DNA from: an uncultured Prevotellaceae bacterium
GTDB taxonomy: Bacteria; Bacteroidota; Bacteroidia; Bacteroidales; Bacteroidaceae
Length of the DNA: 63,069 nucleotides
Direction of reading: 5' to 3'
Assembly: GCA_902768785.1 (NCBI GenBank)
Contig: CACXMM010000024.1
Span: 1-63,069, forward strand
Part shown: piece by piece, positions 43,866-53,075 of the stretch
Position numbering within the stretch: position 1 is the first letter of the stretch
Layout: every line of letters begins with the position of its first letter
Notes under the pieces: model-generated
Seen by the model: only the letters and a program-made list of their open reading frames with translations
Told to the model about the DNA's origin: nothing
The model's database searches: none
Position numbers and translations under genes: made by a program

Positions 43866-46800
43866 ATGAAGCAGGTAAAGTTCAAAATGCCTTTAAGGAT
43901 GCTCGCATTTGTCTGTGGGCTGATCCTTTCTGCTACGGCCTTTGCACAGCAGATTACTGTGAATGGCCATGTGAAGGATGCTACCGGCGAAGATGTTATC
44001 GGAGCGACGGTCCGCGTGGTTGGATCGCAAACAGGAACGATTACAGATTTCGATGGTAACTTCGTGATTAAAGCTAACCAAGGCGACCAGATTTCCGTTT
44101 CTTACATTGGCTACCAAGATGCCATTGTGGCAGCAGCTCCCAATGTGGAGGTCATCCTCCAGGATGATGCAGCCCAGTCATTGAACGAAGTGGTGGTCAT
44201 TGGTTACGGTGTAGCCAAGAAGAGCGACTTGACCGGAAGCGTAACAGCCCTGAAGCCCGACTCAAAAAACAAAGGTGTCGTGGTGAATGCGCAGGACATG
44301 TTAGCTGGTAAGGTAGCTGGTGTGAACATCACGAGCAACAGTGGTGAGCCAGGAGCCGGCTCCAAGATCCGTATTCGTGGAGGCTCGTCTCTTTCTGCCT
44401 CTAACGACCCGTTGATCGTCATCGACGGTATCCCTATCGACAACAATGGTGTTGCCGGTTCTCCCAATATCTTGTCAACCATCAACCCGCAGGATATTGA
44501 GAGTTTCAACGTGTTGAAGGACGCCTCTGCCACTGCTATCTATGGTAGCCGTGGATCCAATGGTGTTATCATCATCACAACAAAGAAAGGCCGCAAGGGA
44601 CAAGCTCCCCAGGTAGCCTATGCAGGTAGTCTTACCGTCAGTCAGAACAACAACAAGCTGGATGTGATGAGTGGTGATGAATTCAGAGCATACATCCAGA
44701 ATCTCTATGGCACCGACCACGATGCTTATCGTGCTTTAGGTACTGCCAACACCGACTGGCAGGATCTGATCTACCACACAGCAGTGTCTCACGATCACAA
44801 CATCACCCTGACAGGTGCCCTGAAGAACCTGCCCTATCGTGTATCTTTAGGCTACACGGATCAGGAAGGTACTTTAAAGACCTCCGACTTCGAGCGCTAT
44901 ACAGCAGCTCTGAACCTCAACCCCTCATTCCTTAACGACCACCTGACCCTGAACTTGAACGCAAAGGGCATGTATTCCCGTGCTTCTTATGCCAATACCG
45001 GAGCTGTGGGTTCAGCCGTCAGCATGGATCCCTCACAAGATCCCTACGCGTTCACCTCTCAGCGCAGCAAGGAGATGTTGGGAGGCAACACCGACTTGAT
45101 GTTGAGGAATTTCGGTGGATACTATCAATGGCTCGGTCCTGGTTCCTCTTTGAACGACAGCACCTGGCCACTCACCAAGTTCAAGGATGCCACCAGCAAC
45201 CCGCTGTCTCTGCTCACTGAGCAGAGTGATATTGCTCACAGCCGTTCCTTCATAGGCAGTGCCGACATCGACTATCAGGTTCATGGCTTTGAGGATCTGC
45301 GCCTGCATGCCACATTAGGTATCGATATTTCAAAGGGTCGTCAGCATACCAGTCTGTTCCCCAGCTCACCCGCCACACCAGGTAGTATGTACTATGGAAA
45401 GAACGGCTACTGGGAGAAGACTAAGCGTAACACTACCCTGAGTGCCTATGCACAGTATTTCAAGGACTTCAACGATAACCACCATTTCGACATCATGGCC
45501 GGTTATGAGTGGCAGCGTTTCTGGAGCAGCGAGAAGACAGACAAGCCCCGCTTCGTTCCAATGACCAGCAACGATACCGCACAGCGCGGTGCTCAGACCG
45601 ACTACGAATATGCAGATGACAACAAGGTCTATAAGACCGAGCACTACCTCGTCTCCTTCTTCGGTCGTATGAACTACACCTTGTTAAACCGCTATATGCT
45701 CACAGCAACTGTCCGCGATGACGGATCCTCCCGCTTCAAGGACCACTGGGCAATCTTCCCCTCTGTAGCTTTAGCATGGAAGATCAAGAACGAGGCCTTC
45801 CTGAAGGATGTAGATGCAGTGAGTGACATGAAGCTCCGTCTCGGATGGGGTAAGACTGGTCAGCAGGATGGTGTTTCCGATTACGGATGGATCCATACCT
45901 ATTCCAAGAGCGTCGGTACCAACGGTTTGTATCCGATCTATGGCGACGGTATCCTCTATCGTCCTGACAACTACACCGATGAATTGAAATGGGAGACCAC
46001 CACTACTTATAATGTGGGTCTCGACCTTGGTTTCATGAACCAGCGACTGACAGCCAGTGTTGACTACTACTACCGTAAGACCACTGATCTGTTGAACTAT
46101 GCTAAGGCTCCAGCTATGTCGGGTTATAAGAACATGATGTGGCAGAATATCGGTTCGCTGAAGAACAGCGGTATTGAGGCTGCCATCAGCTGGAAGGCCA
46201 TTCAGAGCAATGACTGGTTCTGGCAGATCGACTACAACGTAACCTGGAACAAGAACGAAATTACCGACCTGGAAGGCGTATCCGACAACGGTATGCCTGT
46301 AGAGACAGGTCCTGGCGCCGGTGGTGGTACTGGTAACTACGTACAGGCTCATCAAGTGGGCTACCCCGCCAGCTCGTTCTATGTCTATCAGCAAGTATAT
46401 GACGAGGCAGGAATGCCGATTGAGAACTGTGTTGTTGACCGTAACGGCGACGGCGTTATCACTCCCGACGACCGTTATCTCTATAAGAGTCCGACACCTC
46501 CCGTCACCATGGGTCTGTCCTCTCGCTTAGAGTATAAGAACTTCGACCTTGGCTTCTCACTGCGTGCCAGCATTGGTAACTACGTCTTCAACGACGTGCT
46601 TCGCGGTTCAAGTAACGTAGGTGAGACAGGTGCATGGGTACAGCAGGCTTATATGGCCAACCACCTGAAGGCTGCCATGGCACGCAACTGGCAGACTTGG
46701 GAGTTACCCGCCAACCAGTCAGACTACTATGTCACGAACGCCTCTTTCCTGAAGTGCGACAATATCACACTGGGTTATTCGTTCAACAACCTGTTCAAGG

Positions 46801-46964
46801 GTGGAAGCTATCATGGGGTAAGCGGACGCGTTTATGCCACATGCTCTAATGTGTTTACGATTACGAAATACGACGGTCTGGATCCTGAAATCGGCAACGG
46901 TGTTGACCAGAACATGTATCCGCGTCCTATCTCGTTCATTGTCGGTCTTAACCTCAATTTCTAA
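43866..46964 (+). CDS. susC: SusC-family TonB-dependent transporter (alpha-glucan PUL)
   Basis: 1032-residue outer-membrane receptor. Signal peptide (about 1-27, ATAFAQQ) is followed by the carboxypeptidase-like domain (VNGHVKDATGEDVIGATVRV), the plug with SusC motifs (NEVVVIGYGVAKKSDLTGSV, MLAGKVAGVNI, PLIVIDGIPID), and a barrel ending GLNLNF. With SusD, SusE and SusF homologues it forms a starch-type uptake machine. It is the first gene of a plus-strand unit, divergent from lacI and the MFS permease. The symbol is given by synteny; the substrate is inferred. Confidence 0.94.
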   Translation: MKQVKFKMPLRMLAFVCGLILSATAFAQQITVNGHVKDATGEDVIGATVRVVGSQTGTITDFDGNFVIKANQGDQISVSYIGYQDAIVAAAPNVEVILQDDAAQSLNEVVVIGYGVAKKSDLTGSVTALKPDSKNKGVVVNAQDMLAGKVAGVNITSNSGEPGAGSKIRIRGGSSLSASNDPLIVIDGIPIDNNGVAGSPNILSTINPQDIESFNVLKDASATAIYGSRGSNGVIIITTKKGRKGQAPQVAYAGSLTVSQNNNKLDVMSGDEFRAYIQNLYGTDHDAYRALGTANTDWQDLIYHTAVSHDHNITLTGALKNLPYRVSLGYTDQEGTLKTSDFERYTAALNLNPSFLNDHLTLNLNAKGMYSRASYANTGAVGSAVSMDPSQDPYAFTSQRSKEMLGGNTDLMLRNFGGYYQWLGPGSSLNDSTWPLTKFKDATSNPLSLLTEQSDIAHSRSFIGSADIDYQVHGFEDLRLHATLGIDISKGRQHTSLFPSSPATPGSMYYGKNGYWEKTKRNTTLSAYAQYFKDFNDNHHFDIMAGYEWQRFWSSEKTDKPRFVPMTSNDTAQRGAQTDYEYADDNKVYKTEHYLVSFFGRMNYTLLNRYMLTATVRDDGSSRFKDHWAIFPSVALAWKIKNEAFLKDVDAVSDMKLRLGWGKTGQQDGVSDYGWIHTYSKSVGTNGLYPIYGDGILYRPDNYTDELKWETTTTYNVGLDLGFMNQRLTASVDYYYRKTTDLLNYAKAPAMSGYKNMMWQNIGSLKNSGIEAAISWKAIQSNDWFWQIDYNVTWNKNEITDLEGVSDNGMPVETGPGAGGGTGNYVQAHQVGYPASSFYVYQQVYDEAGMPIENCVVDRNGDGVITPDDRYLYKSPTPPVTMGLSSRLEYKNFDLGFSLRASIGNYVFNDVLRGSSNVGETGAWVQQAYMANHLKAAMARNWQTWELPANQSDYYVTNASFLKCDNITLGYSFNNLFKGGSYHGVSGRVYATCSNVFTITKYDGLDPEIGNGVDQNMYPRPISFIVGLNLNF

Positions 46965-46985
46965 AATTAGTAAGGAGAATTTGTT

Positions 46986-48602
46986 ATGAAATATATCATC
47001 AAAAATATCATTCCCGCAGCAGCTCTCGCCCTGACCCTTGGCATGACCTCATGTACGGGTGACCTGGATGTGGATCCGATAGACCCCAACCTCTCCACAG
47101 AAGTGAGTCTGGATGGTCTTTACCTGAAATGCTATGCCAATCTGGCCCTGCCTGGCAATGGCGGCGCCAATGGCGACTCTGATATCGACGGATACGATGG
47201 TGGTACAGCAGGATTCATCCGTCAGTTGTGGAACTCCAACGAGTTGCCTACCGACGAGTCGATTTGCTGCTGGGGTGACCCTGGTATCGCCGGTTTCAAC
47301 TTCAACCAATATGATGCATCCCACCCGATGATGCACATGTATTACTATCGTCTGACCACAGGTATCAACTACTGTAACAGTTACCTAAACGAGGTAGGTG
47401 AGAGCGGTGATGCCCAGAAGGTGGCAGAGGTTCGTTTCGTACGTGCCCTTCAGTACTACATGCTGATGGATGCCTTCGGTAACATTCCTTTTGCAGAGAC
47501 ATTGTCAAAGCCCGTGCAGATCAGTCGTCAGGAGGCCTACCAGTGGATCGAGAAAGAGCTCTTGGAAGCTGAGCCGAACCTGATGGATGCCAAAGCCATG
47601 AAGTCAACCGATGACGGTTATGGCCGTGCCACCAAGGGTGCTGCCTGGATGCTGCTGGCCCGCCTCTATCTCAATGCAGAGGTTTACACAGGCACAGCCC
47701 AGTGGGCAAAAGCTGCCGAGTATGCCAAGAAGGTGATTGATGCCAACTACCGTCTGAACACCGCAGGTGCCAACCAGTGGTCAGCCTATCAGATGCTGTT
47801 CATGGCCGACAACGGTGAGAGCAATGCAGCTTACGAGGCCGTGTTCCCCATCCTGCAGGATGGATCTACCACGACCAGCTGGGGTGGCTCGCTGTTCGTC
47901 CTTGCCTCTACCTTTGATGGCAATATGCACGCCAATCCCCTTGATGCCGCTGCCACCAACAATACGACACAGGCATGGGGTGGAAACCGCGCTCGCCCAG
48001 AGTTAGTCAAGAAATTCTTCCCGCAGGGTGATGCGCCCTCAGGACAGTCTTATGACGTGGCCGTAGCTGCTGGTGACGACCGTGCCCTGTTCTGCACCGA
48101 AGGCCGCACCCTTGACATCGAGAAGACCACCGAGTTCACCAACGGCTTTGCTGTGGCAAAATGGTCCAACTTCCGCAGCGACAATGCCGCTACACATAAC
48201 GCACAGTTCCCTGACACCGACTTCTTCCTGTTCCGTTTGGCAGAGGCTTATCTGACATACGCTGAGGCCACAGCACGTGAGAATGGTGGCAACACCACGG
48301 CAGAAGGAACCAATTACATCAACGCACTCAGAAGCCGTGCTCATGCTACTACCCGTAGCAATAGCAGCTATTCGCTCAACGACATCATCGACGAGTGGGC
48401 CCGCGAGTTCTATTATGAAGGTCGTCGCCGTGTCGATCTGATCCGTTTCGGTCTCTTTGGCGGTAACAACAACTACAAGTGGCAGTGGAAAGGCGGTTCC
48501 TATGAGGGAACATCATTCAGTTCATATCTCAATATCTACGCCATTCCATCGAATGAGATTGCGACAAATAGTAACCTGACCCAGAATCAAGGTTACCAAT
48601 AA
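46986..48602 (+). CDS. susD: SusD-family starch-binding lipoprotein
   Basis: 538-residue SusD homologue. Lipoprotein signal (ALTLGMTSC), N-terminal helices (VAEVRFVRALQYYMLMDAFGNIPF) and the conserved C-terminal block (RLAEAYLTYAEATARENGG, EFYYEGRRRVDLIRFGLF) are all visible. It caps the SusC barrel and binds alpha-glucan. It starts 21 bases after susC. Length and motifs are those of the starch-type subgroup with DAFGNIPFAE. Confidence 0.93.
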   Translation: MKYIIKNIIPAAALALTLGMTSCTGDLDVDPIDPNLSTEVSLDGLYLKCYANLALPGNGGANGDSDIDGYDGGTAGFIRQLWNSNELPTDESICCWGDPGIAGFNFNQYDASHPMMHMYYYRLTTGINYCNSYLNEVGESGDAQKVAEVRFVRALQYYMLMDAFGNIPFAETLSKPVQISRQEAYQWIEKELLEAEPNLMDAKAMKSTDDGYGRATKGAAWMLLARLYLNAEVYTGTAQWAKAAEYAKKVIDANYRLNTAGANQWSAYQMLFMADNGESNAAYEAVFPILQDGSTTTSWGGSLFVLASTFDGNMHANPLDAAATNNTTQAWGGNRARPELVKKFFPQGDAPSGQSYDVAVAAGDDRALFCTEGRTLDIEKTTEFTNGFAVAKWSNFRSDNAATHNAQFPDTDFFLFRLAEAYLTYAEATARENGGNTTAEGTNYINALRSRAHATTRSNSSYSLNDIIDEWAREFYYEGRRRVDLIRFGLFGGNNNYKWQWKGGSYEGTSFSSYLNIYAIPSNEIATNSNLTQNQGYQ

Positions 48603-48626
48603 GTAAACCCTAAAATGAATAATGAC

Positions 48627-49790
48627 ATGAAAAAGATAATCAAGTCAGCAATGCTGCTTCTGTGCAGCGTATGCATCCTCACTGCCTGTGAAGATGATCG
48701 CGACTCCAACCCCACGCTGCAGAAGCCGACGCCGGGCTCGCTGGTGCTGAACACCCCTGCCATGGCTGCAAATGCGACCTATGATCTGGCCAACTCATCC
48801 AATCTCATTTTCACACTGGGTAGTCTGCCAGACTATGGATTCCCTGCCTACACCACCTACACACTGGCCGTGTCGCTCAATGCCGACATGAGTCATGCTG
48901 TGGATGTGGCAACAACTCCTTATGCACAGTTCGAGGTGGATGCTGCCTCTTTGGCCGCTACCCTCACGACCATGGCTACCGATGCAGGAAAGAATGATGC
49001 CGACTTCCCCCTCGACATCCCTATCTATTTCCAGGCACGCGGTGCTGCTACACAATATGCAGGTAACGCCATTGCCGGAACGGAGATTGCTTCGAATGTG
49101 GTATCCCTGAGCAAGGTTCACCTGCTCTACTCACTGCCTCCAGTGAATACGCCCGACAACATCTACCTCGTCGGTAGCTTCAACGGCTGGAGTTGGGATA
49201 CTTCCCTCTCAATGGTACAGTGCTACGACGGTCCGAACGTATTCTGGCACCTGGTTTACATTGACGGTTCCGGTATCAAGTTCAATACCAATAAGTCTTG
49301 GGACGGTGGTGAGAAGGGCATCGCAGGCCTCAACAGCATCAGCGGTGACAAGGCTGGCGACATCCAGGACAGCGGCGACGGCAACATCGCTTCTTCTAAC
49401 CCAGGCTGGTATCTGATGATCATCACTTGCTCGGTCAGCGGACGCGACATCATCTATGACGTGCAGTTCAACGAGCCGAATGTCTGGCTGATGGGTACCA
49501 TCACGGCAAAAGCCGACTGGAGTGAACTCGAGGAAGGCATGAAATTCGAAGTTCCTGCCACTGCCGACGGTGAGTTCGTTTCTCCTGCCTTTGCCAACAA
49601 CTCCAGCGGTGACGGTGGTGTACGTGCCTATGTCAAGGTGCCTGGCTTCGACTGGTGGAAGTCTGAGTTCATGGTATTCGACAAGAAGATTGTCTATCGC
49701 GCTATGGGCGGTGACCAAGACCGTATCGAGGGCTTTGCCGGTCAAAAGCTCTACCTGAACTTCGGTAAAGAAACTGGTGAAATCAAATAA
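48627..49790 (+). CDS. SusE-like outer-membrane starch-binding lipoprotein
   Basis: 387-residue lipoprotein (LLLCSVCILTAC). The N-terminal SusE-type Ig-like domain (TPGSLVLNTPAMAANATYDLA to TYTLAVSLNAD) is followed by two starch-binding-like modules, the first with NIYLVGSFNGWSWD, a CBM-type Trp motif. It holds alpha-glucan at the cell surface for SusC/SusD. The ATG at 48627 gives a standard lipoprotein signal; an ATG at 48615 would add four residues. Confidence 0.87.
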   Translation: MKKIIKSAMLLLCSVCILTACEDDRDSNPTLQKPTPGSLVLNTPAMAANATYDLANSSNLIFTLGSLPDYGFPAYTTYTLAVSLNADMSHAVDVATTPYAQFEVDAASLAATLTTMATDAGKNDADFPLDIPIYFQARGAATQYAGNAIAGTEIASNVVSLSKVHLLYSLPPVNTPDNIYLVGSFNGWSWDTSLSMVQCYDGPNVFWHLVYIDGSGIKFNTNKSWDGGEKGIAGLNSISGDKAGDIQDSGDGNIASSNPGWYLMIITCSVSGRDIIYDVQFNEPNVWLMGTITAKADWSELEEGMKFEVPATADGEFVSPAFANNSSGDGGVRAYVKVPGFDWWKSEFMVFDKKIVYRAMGGDQDRIEGFAGQKLYLNFGKETGEIK

Positions 49791-49806
49791 TAACCCCTAA
49801 CAAGTA

Positions 49807-51648
49807 ATGAAAATGAAAAAGGTATTATCATATATGTTTCTCGCAATTACAGGCCTCATCATGACGGCCTGTAGCGAGGACTTCACAGACTGGGCCACGC
49901 AAAAGACCTATCTGCAAGAGGACGCCATTACGATACCAGGCTTCTCCGCCAGTGCTGTTGGCGCCATCGATTTGAATAATGCTGAGGACAACATCCAGCT
50001 CCTCACACTCAGTCAGGCGGCTCTTCCCGAAGGATATTCCATCCAGAGCATCCGCATGGTCGTGATGCCCGCTGATGCCACTGAGGGCACTGAGCCCATA
50101 GAGCTCAAGGCCAATGCCAACGGACAGTTCTCCAAAGCCGAACTGCAGACACTGATTGAGAATGCATACGGCAAGCGCCCAGTGAACCGCGTGTTCAAAG
50201 CACATGTCTATGCCAGTGCCATCAAAGACGGACAGGCTGCTCTGATCGATGCTGGTCTCATCGACCTGAACCTGACACCCGAGGCACCGCAGATCTCTGA
50301 GAACTACTATATCGTGGGCGGTACGCTCGACTGGGCAGGATCAGCAGCCAGCAAGGAGCAGAAGTTCAGTCACAGCGGCAAGGATGTCTATGAGGATCCG
50401 GAGTTCAGCATTGTCATCAACGCCTCCGAGGGCGACACCTGGTTTGCCATTGGTGACGACGAGGCATGCGATGCCATCACCAACGATGGCGACTGGTCGA
50501 AGCTCTTCGGTACGAAGAAAGGTAATGGCAACACCGATCCTACAGGTACACTGGATCGCCGCTACAACCTCACTGACGACGGCTCGTTCTGCGTTCCCGC
50601 AGGCAACAGACTCATCAAGGTGACCATCAACATGATGGACTACACCTATCGCATTGAGGCCATGAACATCGCTGAAAGTTACTTCCTCATCGGTGGTCCT
50701 GGCGACTGGGATTCCTCTAAGAACCAGAAGTTCTCTCACAGCGACAAGAGCGTGTTCGACGATCCCGTCTTCACCTATGTCTTCCCAGGTACAGGCTCCG
50801 AAATGTGGTTCGCCTTCGGTGACGAAGAGGCCATCGATGCCGTTGGAAATGGTGTATGGAACCATCTCTTTGGTACAACAGGTGCCAGCGAGGACCTGAG
50901 CGGTTCGTTCGACCGTCGCTACAACCTCGATGGTGACCACTCCTTCCACGTTGACGGCCAAGCCAAGTACTATCGTTTCCAGGTGAACATGGCCGAGATG
51001 ACCTATTCTATCACAGCCCTCAACTTCGAACCGTATGTCTATTACATCGGTGCCACCGATGGATGGAGCAAAGCAGAGCAGCGACTGGCGCTTACCGATG
51101 AGAGCGGTATCTACACTGGCTACCTCTATTGCGCCGACCCGAACGGATGGGGCAACGCCTTTAAGTTCCAGAAGCAAGCTGGCAACTGGGATACCCAGAT
51201 CAACGCCGACACGATGACTGGCGGTATCACAGGCGACTTCATCGACGATGGTAATGGTGACAGGAACATCATCGCCAATGCTGGCGAGGGTATCTACTAT
51301 GTCACGCTCAACCTGGCCACTAATGCCCTGAATGCCGTACGCATCACGAACATGAACCTCGTAGGTGACTTCAACGGATGGAACCCAGGTGACAATGCCC
51401 AGCAGATGACATGGGATGCCGAAAACTACTGCTTCGTGATCACGGGTGCTGGTGTGAATGGCAACGGCTGGAAGTTCACAGCCAACAACGACTGGGGCAT
51501 CAACCTCGGCGGTAACGACAGCGTAGAGCCTTCGATGATGATCGGCGACCTCGCCGCCAACGGTAAGAACCTCGGTGCTGTCGGTACCACCATCAAGCTC
51601 TACCCCACCCGCAAGACCTCTGATAAGATTTACTGTACCGTAGAGTAA
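49807..51648 (+). CDS. SusF/SusE-like multi-module starch-binding lipoprotein
   Basis: 613-residue lipoprotein (LIMTACSED). After an N-terminal Ig-like domain come two closely similar modules (about 160-280 from NYYIVGGTLDWAGS, and about 282-410 from YFLIGGPGDWDSS, each with KFSHS and RRYNL). Two further modules carry the CBM-type YYIGATDGWSKAE and NLVGDFNGWNPGD motifs. It probably binds starch at the surface beside SusE. It begins 16 bases after the SusE-like gene. The minus strand also has a long open frame here, which I treat as a shadow. Confidence 0.87.
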   Translation: MKMKKVLSYMFLAITGLIMTACSEDFTDWATQKTYLQEDAITIPGFSASAVGAIDLNNAEDNIQLLTLSQAALPEGYSIQSIRMVVMPADATEGTEPIELKANANGQFSKAELQTLIENAYGKRPVNRVFKAHVYASAIKDGQAALIDAGLIDLNLTPEAPQISENYYIVGGTLDWAGSAASKEQKFSHSGKDVYEDPEFSIVINASEGDTWFAIGDDEACDAITNDGDWSKLFGTKKGNGNTDPTGTLDRRYNLTDDGSFCVPAGNRLIKVTINMMDYTYRIEAMNIAESYFLIGGPGDWDSSKNQKFSHSDKSVFDDPVFTYVFPGTGSEMWFAFGDEEAIDAVGNGVWNHLFGTTGASEDLSGSFDRRYNLDGDHSFHVDGQAKYYRFQVNMAEMTYSITALNFEPYVYYIGATDGWSKAEQRLALTDESGIYTGYLYCADPNGWGNAFKFQKQAGNWDTQINADTMTGGITGDFIDDGNGDRNIIANAGEGIYYVTLNLATNALNAVRITNMNLVGDFNGWNPGDNAQQMTWDAENYCFVITGAGVNGNGWKFTANNDWGINLGGNDSVEPSMMIGDLAANGKNLGAVGTTIKLYPTRKTSDKIYCTVE

Positions 51649-51671
51649 TTCAAACTTAAAAGATTTCAAAG

Positions 51672-52754
51672 ATGAAAAAGATAAATCATATCCTCGTTGC
51701 CGTGGCACTCCTCTTCGGAGTGTCCACAGCAGCTCAGGCACAGAGCGTGGAAGACAACTATCCCTACAACTTCATCACCCTCCAGGGTGGTGCGCAGGGA
51801 ACGTTCACCAACTACGACTTCACCAAGCTGCTCACCCCGCAGGCTGCCGTCTCCTTCGGACGTTACTTCAACTCGAAGATCGGTGCCCGTCTGCATGTGC
51901 AGGGATGGCAGGCTAAAGGGGCCAGACCTTATACCACGCTCGATAATGAGTATAAGTTCAATGCCCTCACAGGTGACCTCGACCTGTTGCTGAACATGAC
52001 CAATATCCTGGCTCCCAACCGCAGCAGTGATTTCTTCGACTGGGTGCTGTTAGGTGGTTTCGGTGTGAACTTCACCGGCGACTATGATGAGTTCAGGAAT
52101 GCCAACGGACAGTATTACAAGGAGCTGCGCACCGAAAGGAACCGCACGCATAACCTTCGTCTGGGAACACAGTTCAACGTGAACCTGTCGAAGGCAGTGG
52201 CCTTAGGACTGGAAGTTGATGTGAACAACAAGAGCGACGAGTTCAACCTCAAGCGCAACTTCAATCCCGACTGGCAGGTGGCCGCCCTTCTGGGCCTCAC
52301 CATCAAGTTCGGTAAGAAGAAGGCAGCACCAGCTCCCGCTCCTGTCGTTTATGAGGAGCCCGCTCCTGCACCGGCACCTGCTCCGAAACCTGTCGTCAAG
52401 CCAGAGCCGAAACCGGAGCCCAAGCCCGTGGTGAAGCCCGAGCCGTTGGAGGAGACCTTCTTCTACAACATCCGTCTCTCTGATCCCGATCCCGATGCCA
52501 AGCTGAACAGAATCGTGGCCTGGTGTAAGAAATACCCGCAGAAGGGCATCACCATCAAGGGTTATGCCGACAAGGGTACAGGTACTCCCGCCCTCAACGT
52601 AGGCTATGCCAAGGCTCGTGCAGAGAAGGTGGCAAAGGCACTGCAGGAGAAAGGCATCTCTGCCGACCGCATGTCCGTCAGCTCCTATGGTGACACCGTA
52701 CAGCCGTTCCCGGAGAACGATCTGAACCGCTGCGTGATCGTGGTAGGCGAATAA
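51672..52754 (+). CDS. OmpA-family protein: barrel, Pro-rich linker, peptidoglycan-binding domain
   Basis: 360 residues with a signal peptide (about 1-23, AAQAQ). An eight-strand-like barrel (about 30-215) ends FGKKKAAP. A Pro/Ala/Glu/Lys-rich linker (about 217-262, PAPAPKPVVKPEPKPEP) leads to a C-terminal OmpA domain (about 265-360; ITIKGYADKGTGTPA, NVGYAKARAEKVAKAL, NDLNRC). It links outer membrane to peptidoglycan. It lies 23 bases after the SusF-like gene and before the terminator, so it appears to be the fifth gene of the alpha-glucan operon, in the place where an amylase might be expected. Confidence 0.9.
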   Translation: MKKINHILVAVALLFGVSTAAQAQSVEDNYPYNFITLQGGAQGTFTNYDFTKLLTPQAAVSFGRYFNSKIGARLHVQGWQAKGARPYTTLDNEYKFNALTGDLDLLLNMTNILAPNRSSDFFDWVLLGGFGVNFTGDYDEFRNANGQYYKELRTERNRTHNLRLGTQFNVNLSKAVALGLEVDVNNKSDEFNLKRNFNPDWQVAALLGLTIKFGKKKAAPAPAPVVYEEPAPAPAPAPKPVVKPEPKPEPKPVVKPEPLEETFFYNIRLSDPDPDAKLNRIVAWCKKYPQKGITIKGYADKGTGTPALNVGYAKARAEKVAKALQEKGISADRMSVSSYGDTVQPFPENDLNRCVIVVGE

Positions 52755-52771
52755 AACTACTCCTCATCAAG

Positions 52772-52814
52772 GATAGCCAGCTTTTGAGTCATTCAAGAGC
52801 TGGCTATCTTTTTT
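52772..52814 (+). terminator. Rho-independent terminator of the alpha-glucan operon
   Basis: Perfect 11-bp stem (GATAGCCAGCT and AGCTGGCTATC) with a 15-base loop followed by six T, 17 bases after the OmpA-like gene. Confidence 0.9.
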
Positions 52815-52951
52815 ATTGTGGTCACATGCCATGATACCACTCTGCATCTCGTTACGAATTGAGAAGTTAGGACGAAATCGAATGTTATGTAGCCTTTGAC
52901 TACACTTAATGCCGGGGGAAACGCTATGAGATAAAAAAAAATAGGATTTCT

Positions 52952-52983
52952 TTTGTATTGTTCTCACTTATTTGTATTTTTGC
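52952..52983 (+). promoter_or_regulatory. Promoter of the type I restriction-modification operon
   Basis: TTTG (52952-52955), a 19-base spacer and TATTTTTGC (52975-52983). The leader to hsdM is about 85 bases. Confidence 0.78.
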
Positions 52984-53075
52984 AATTTAGAAACCTGAGA
53001 ACCATGGGCGCAACCATTTTCTATAACCTCGACAATAAGGACTAGTGATGGGGATGAATAGAAAGTAAATATAAT

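Noticed and set aside
50341-51741. 466-codon open frame on the minus strand opposite the SusF-like gene
   Set aside because: The plus-strand frame encodes a clear lipoprotein with repeated starch-binding modules. The minus frame has no signal, domain or promoter and reflects codon bias of the real gene.
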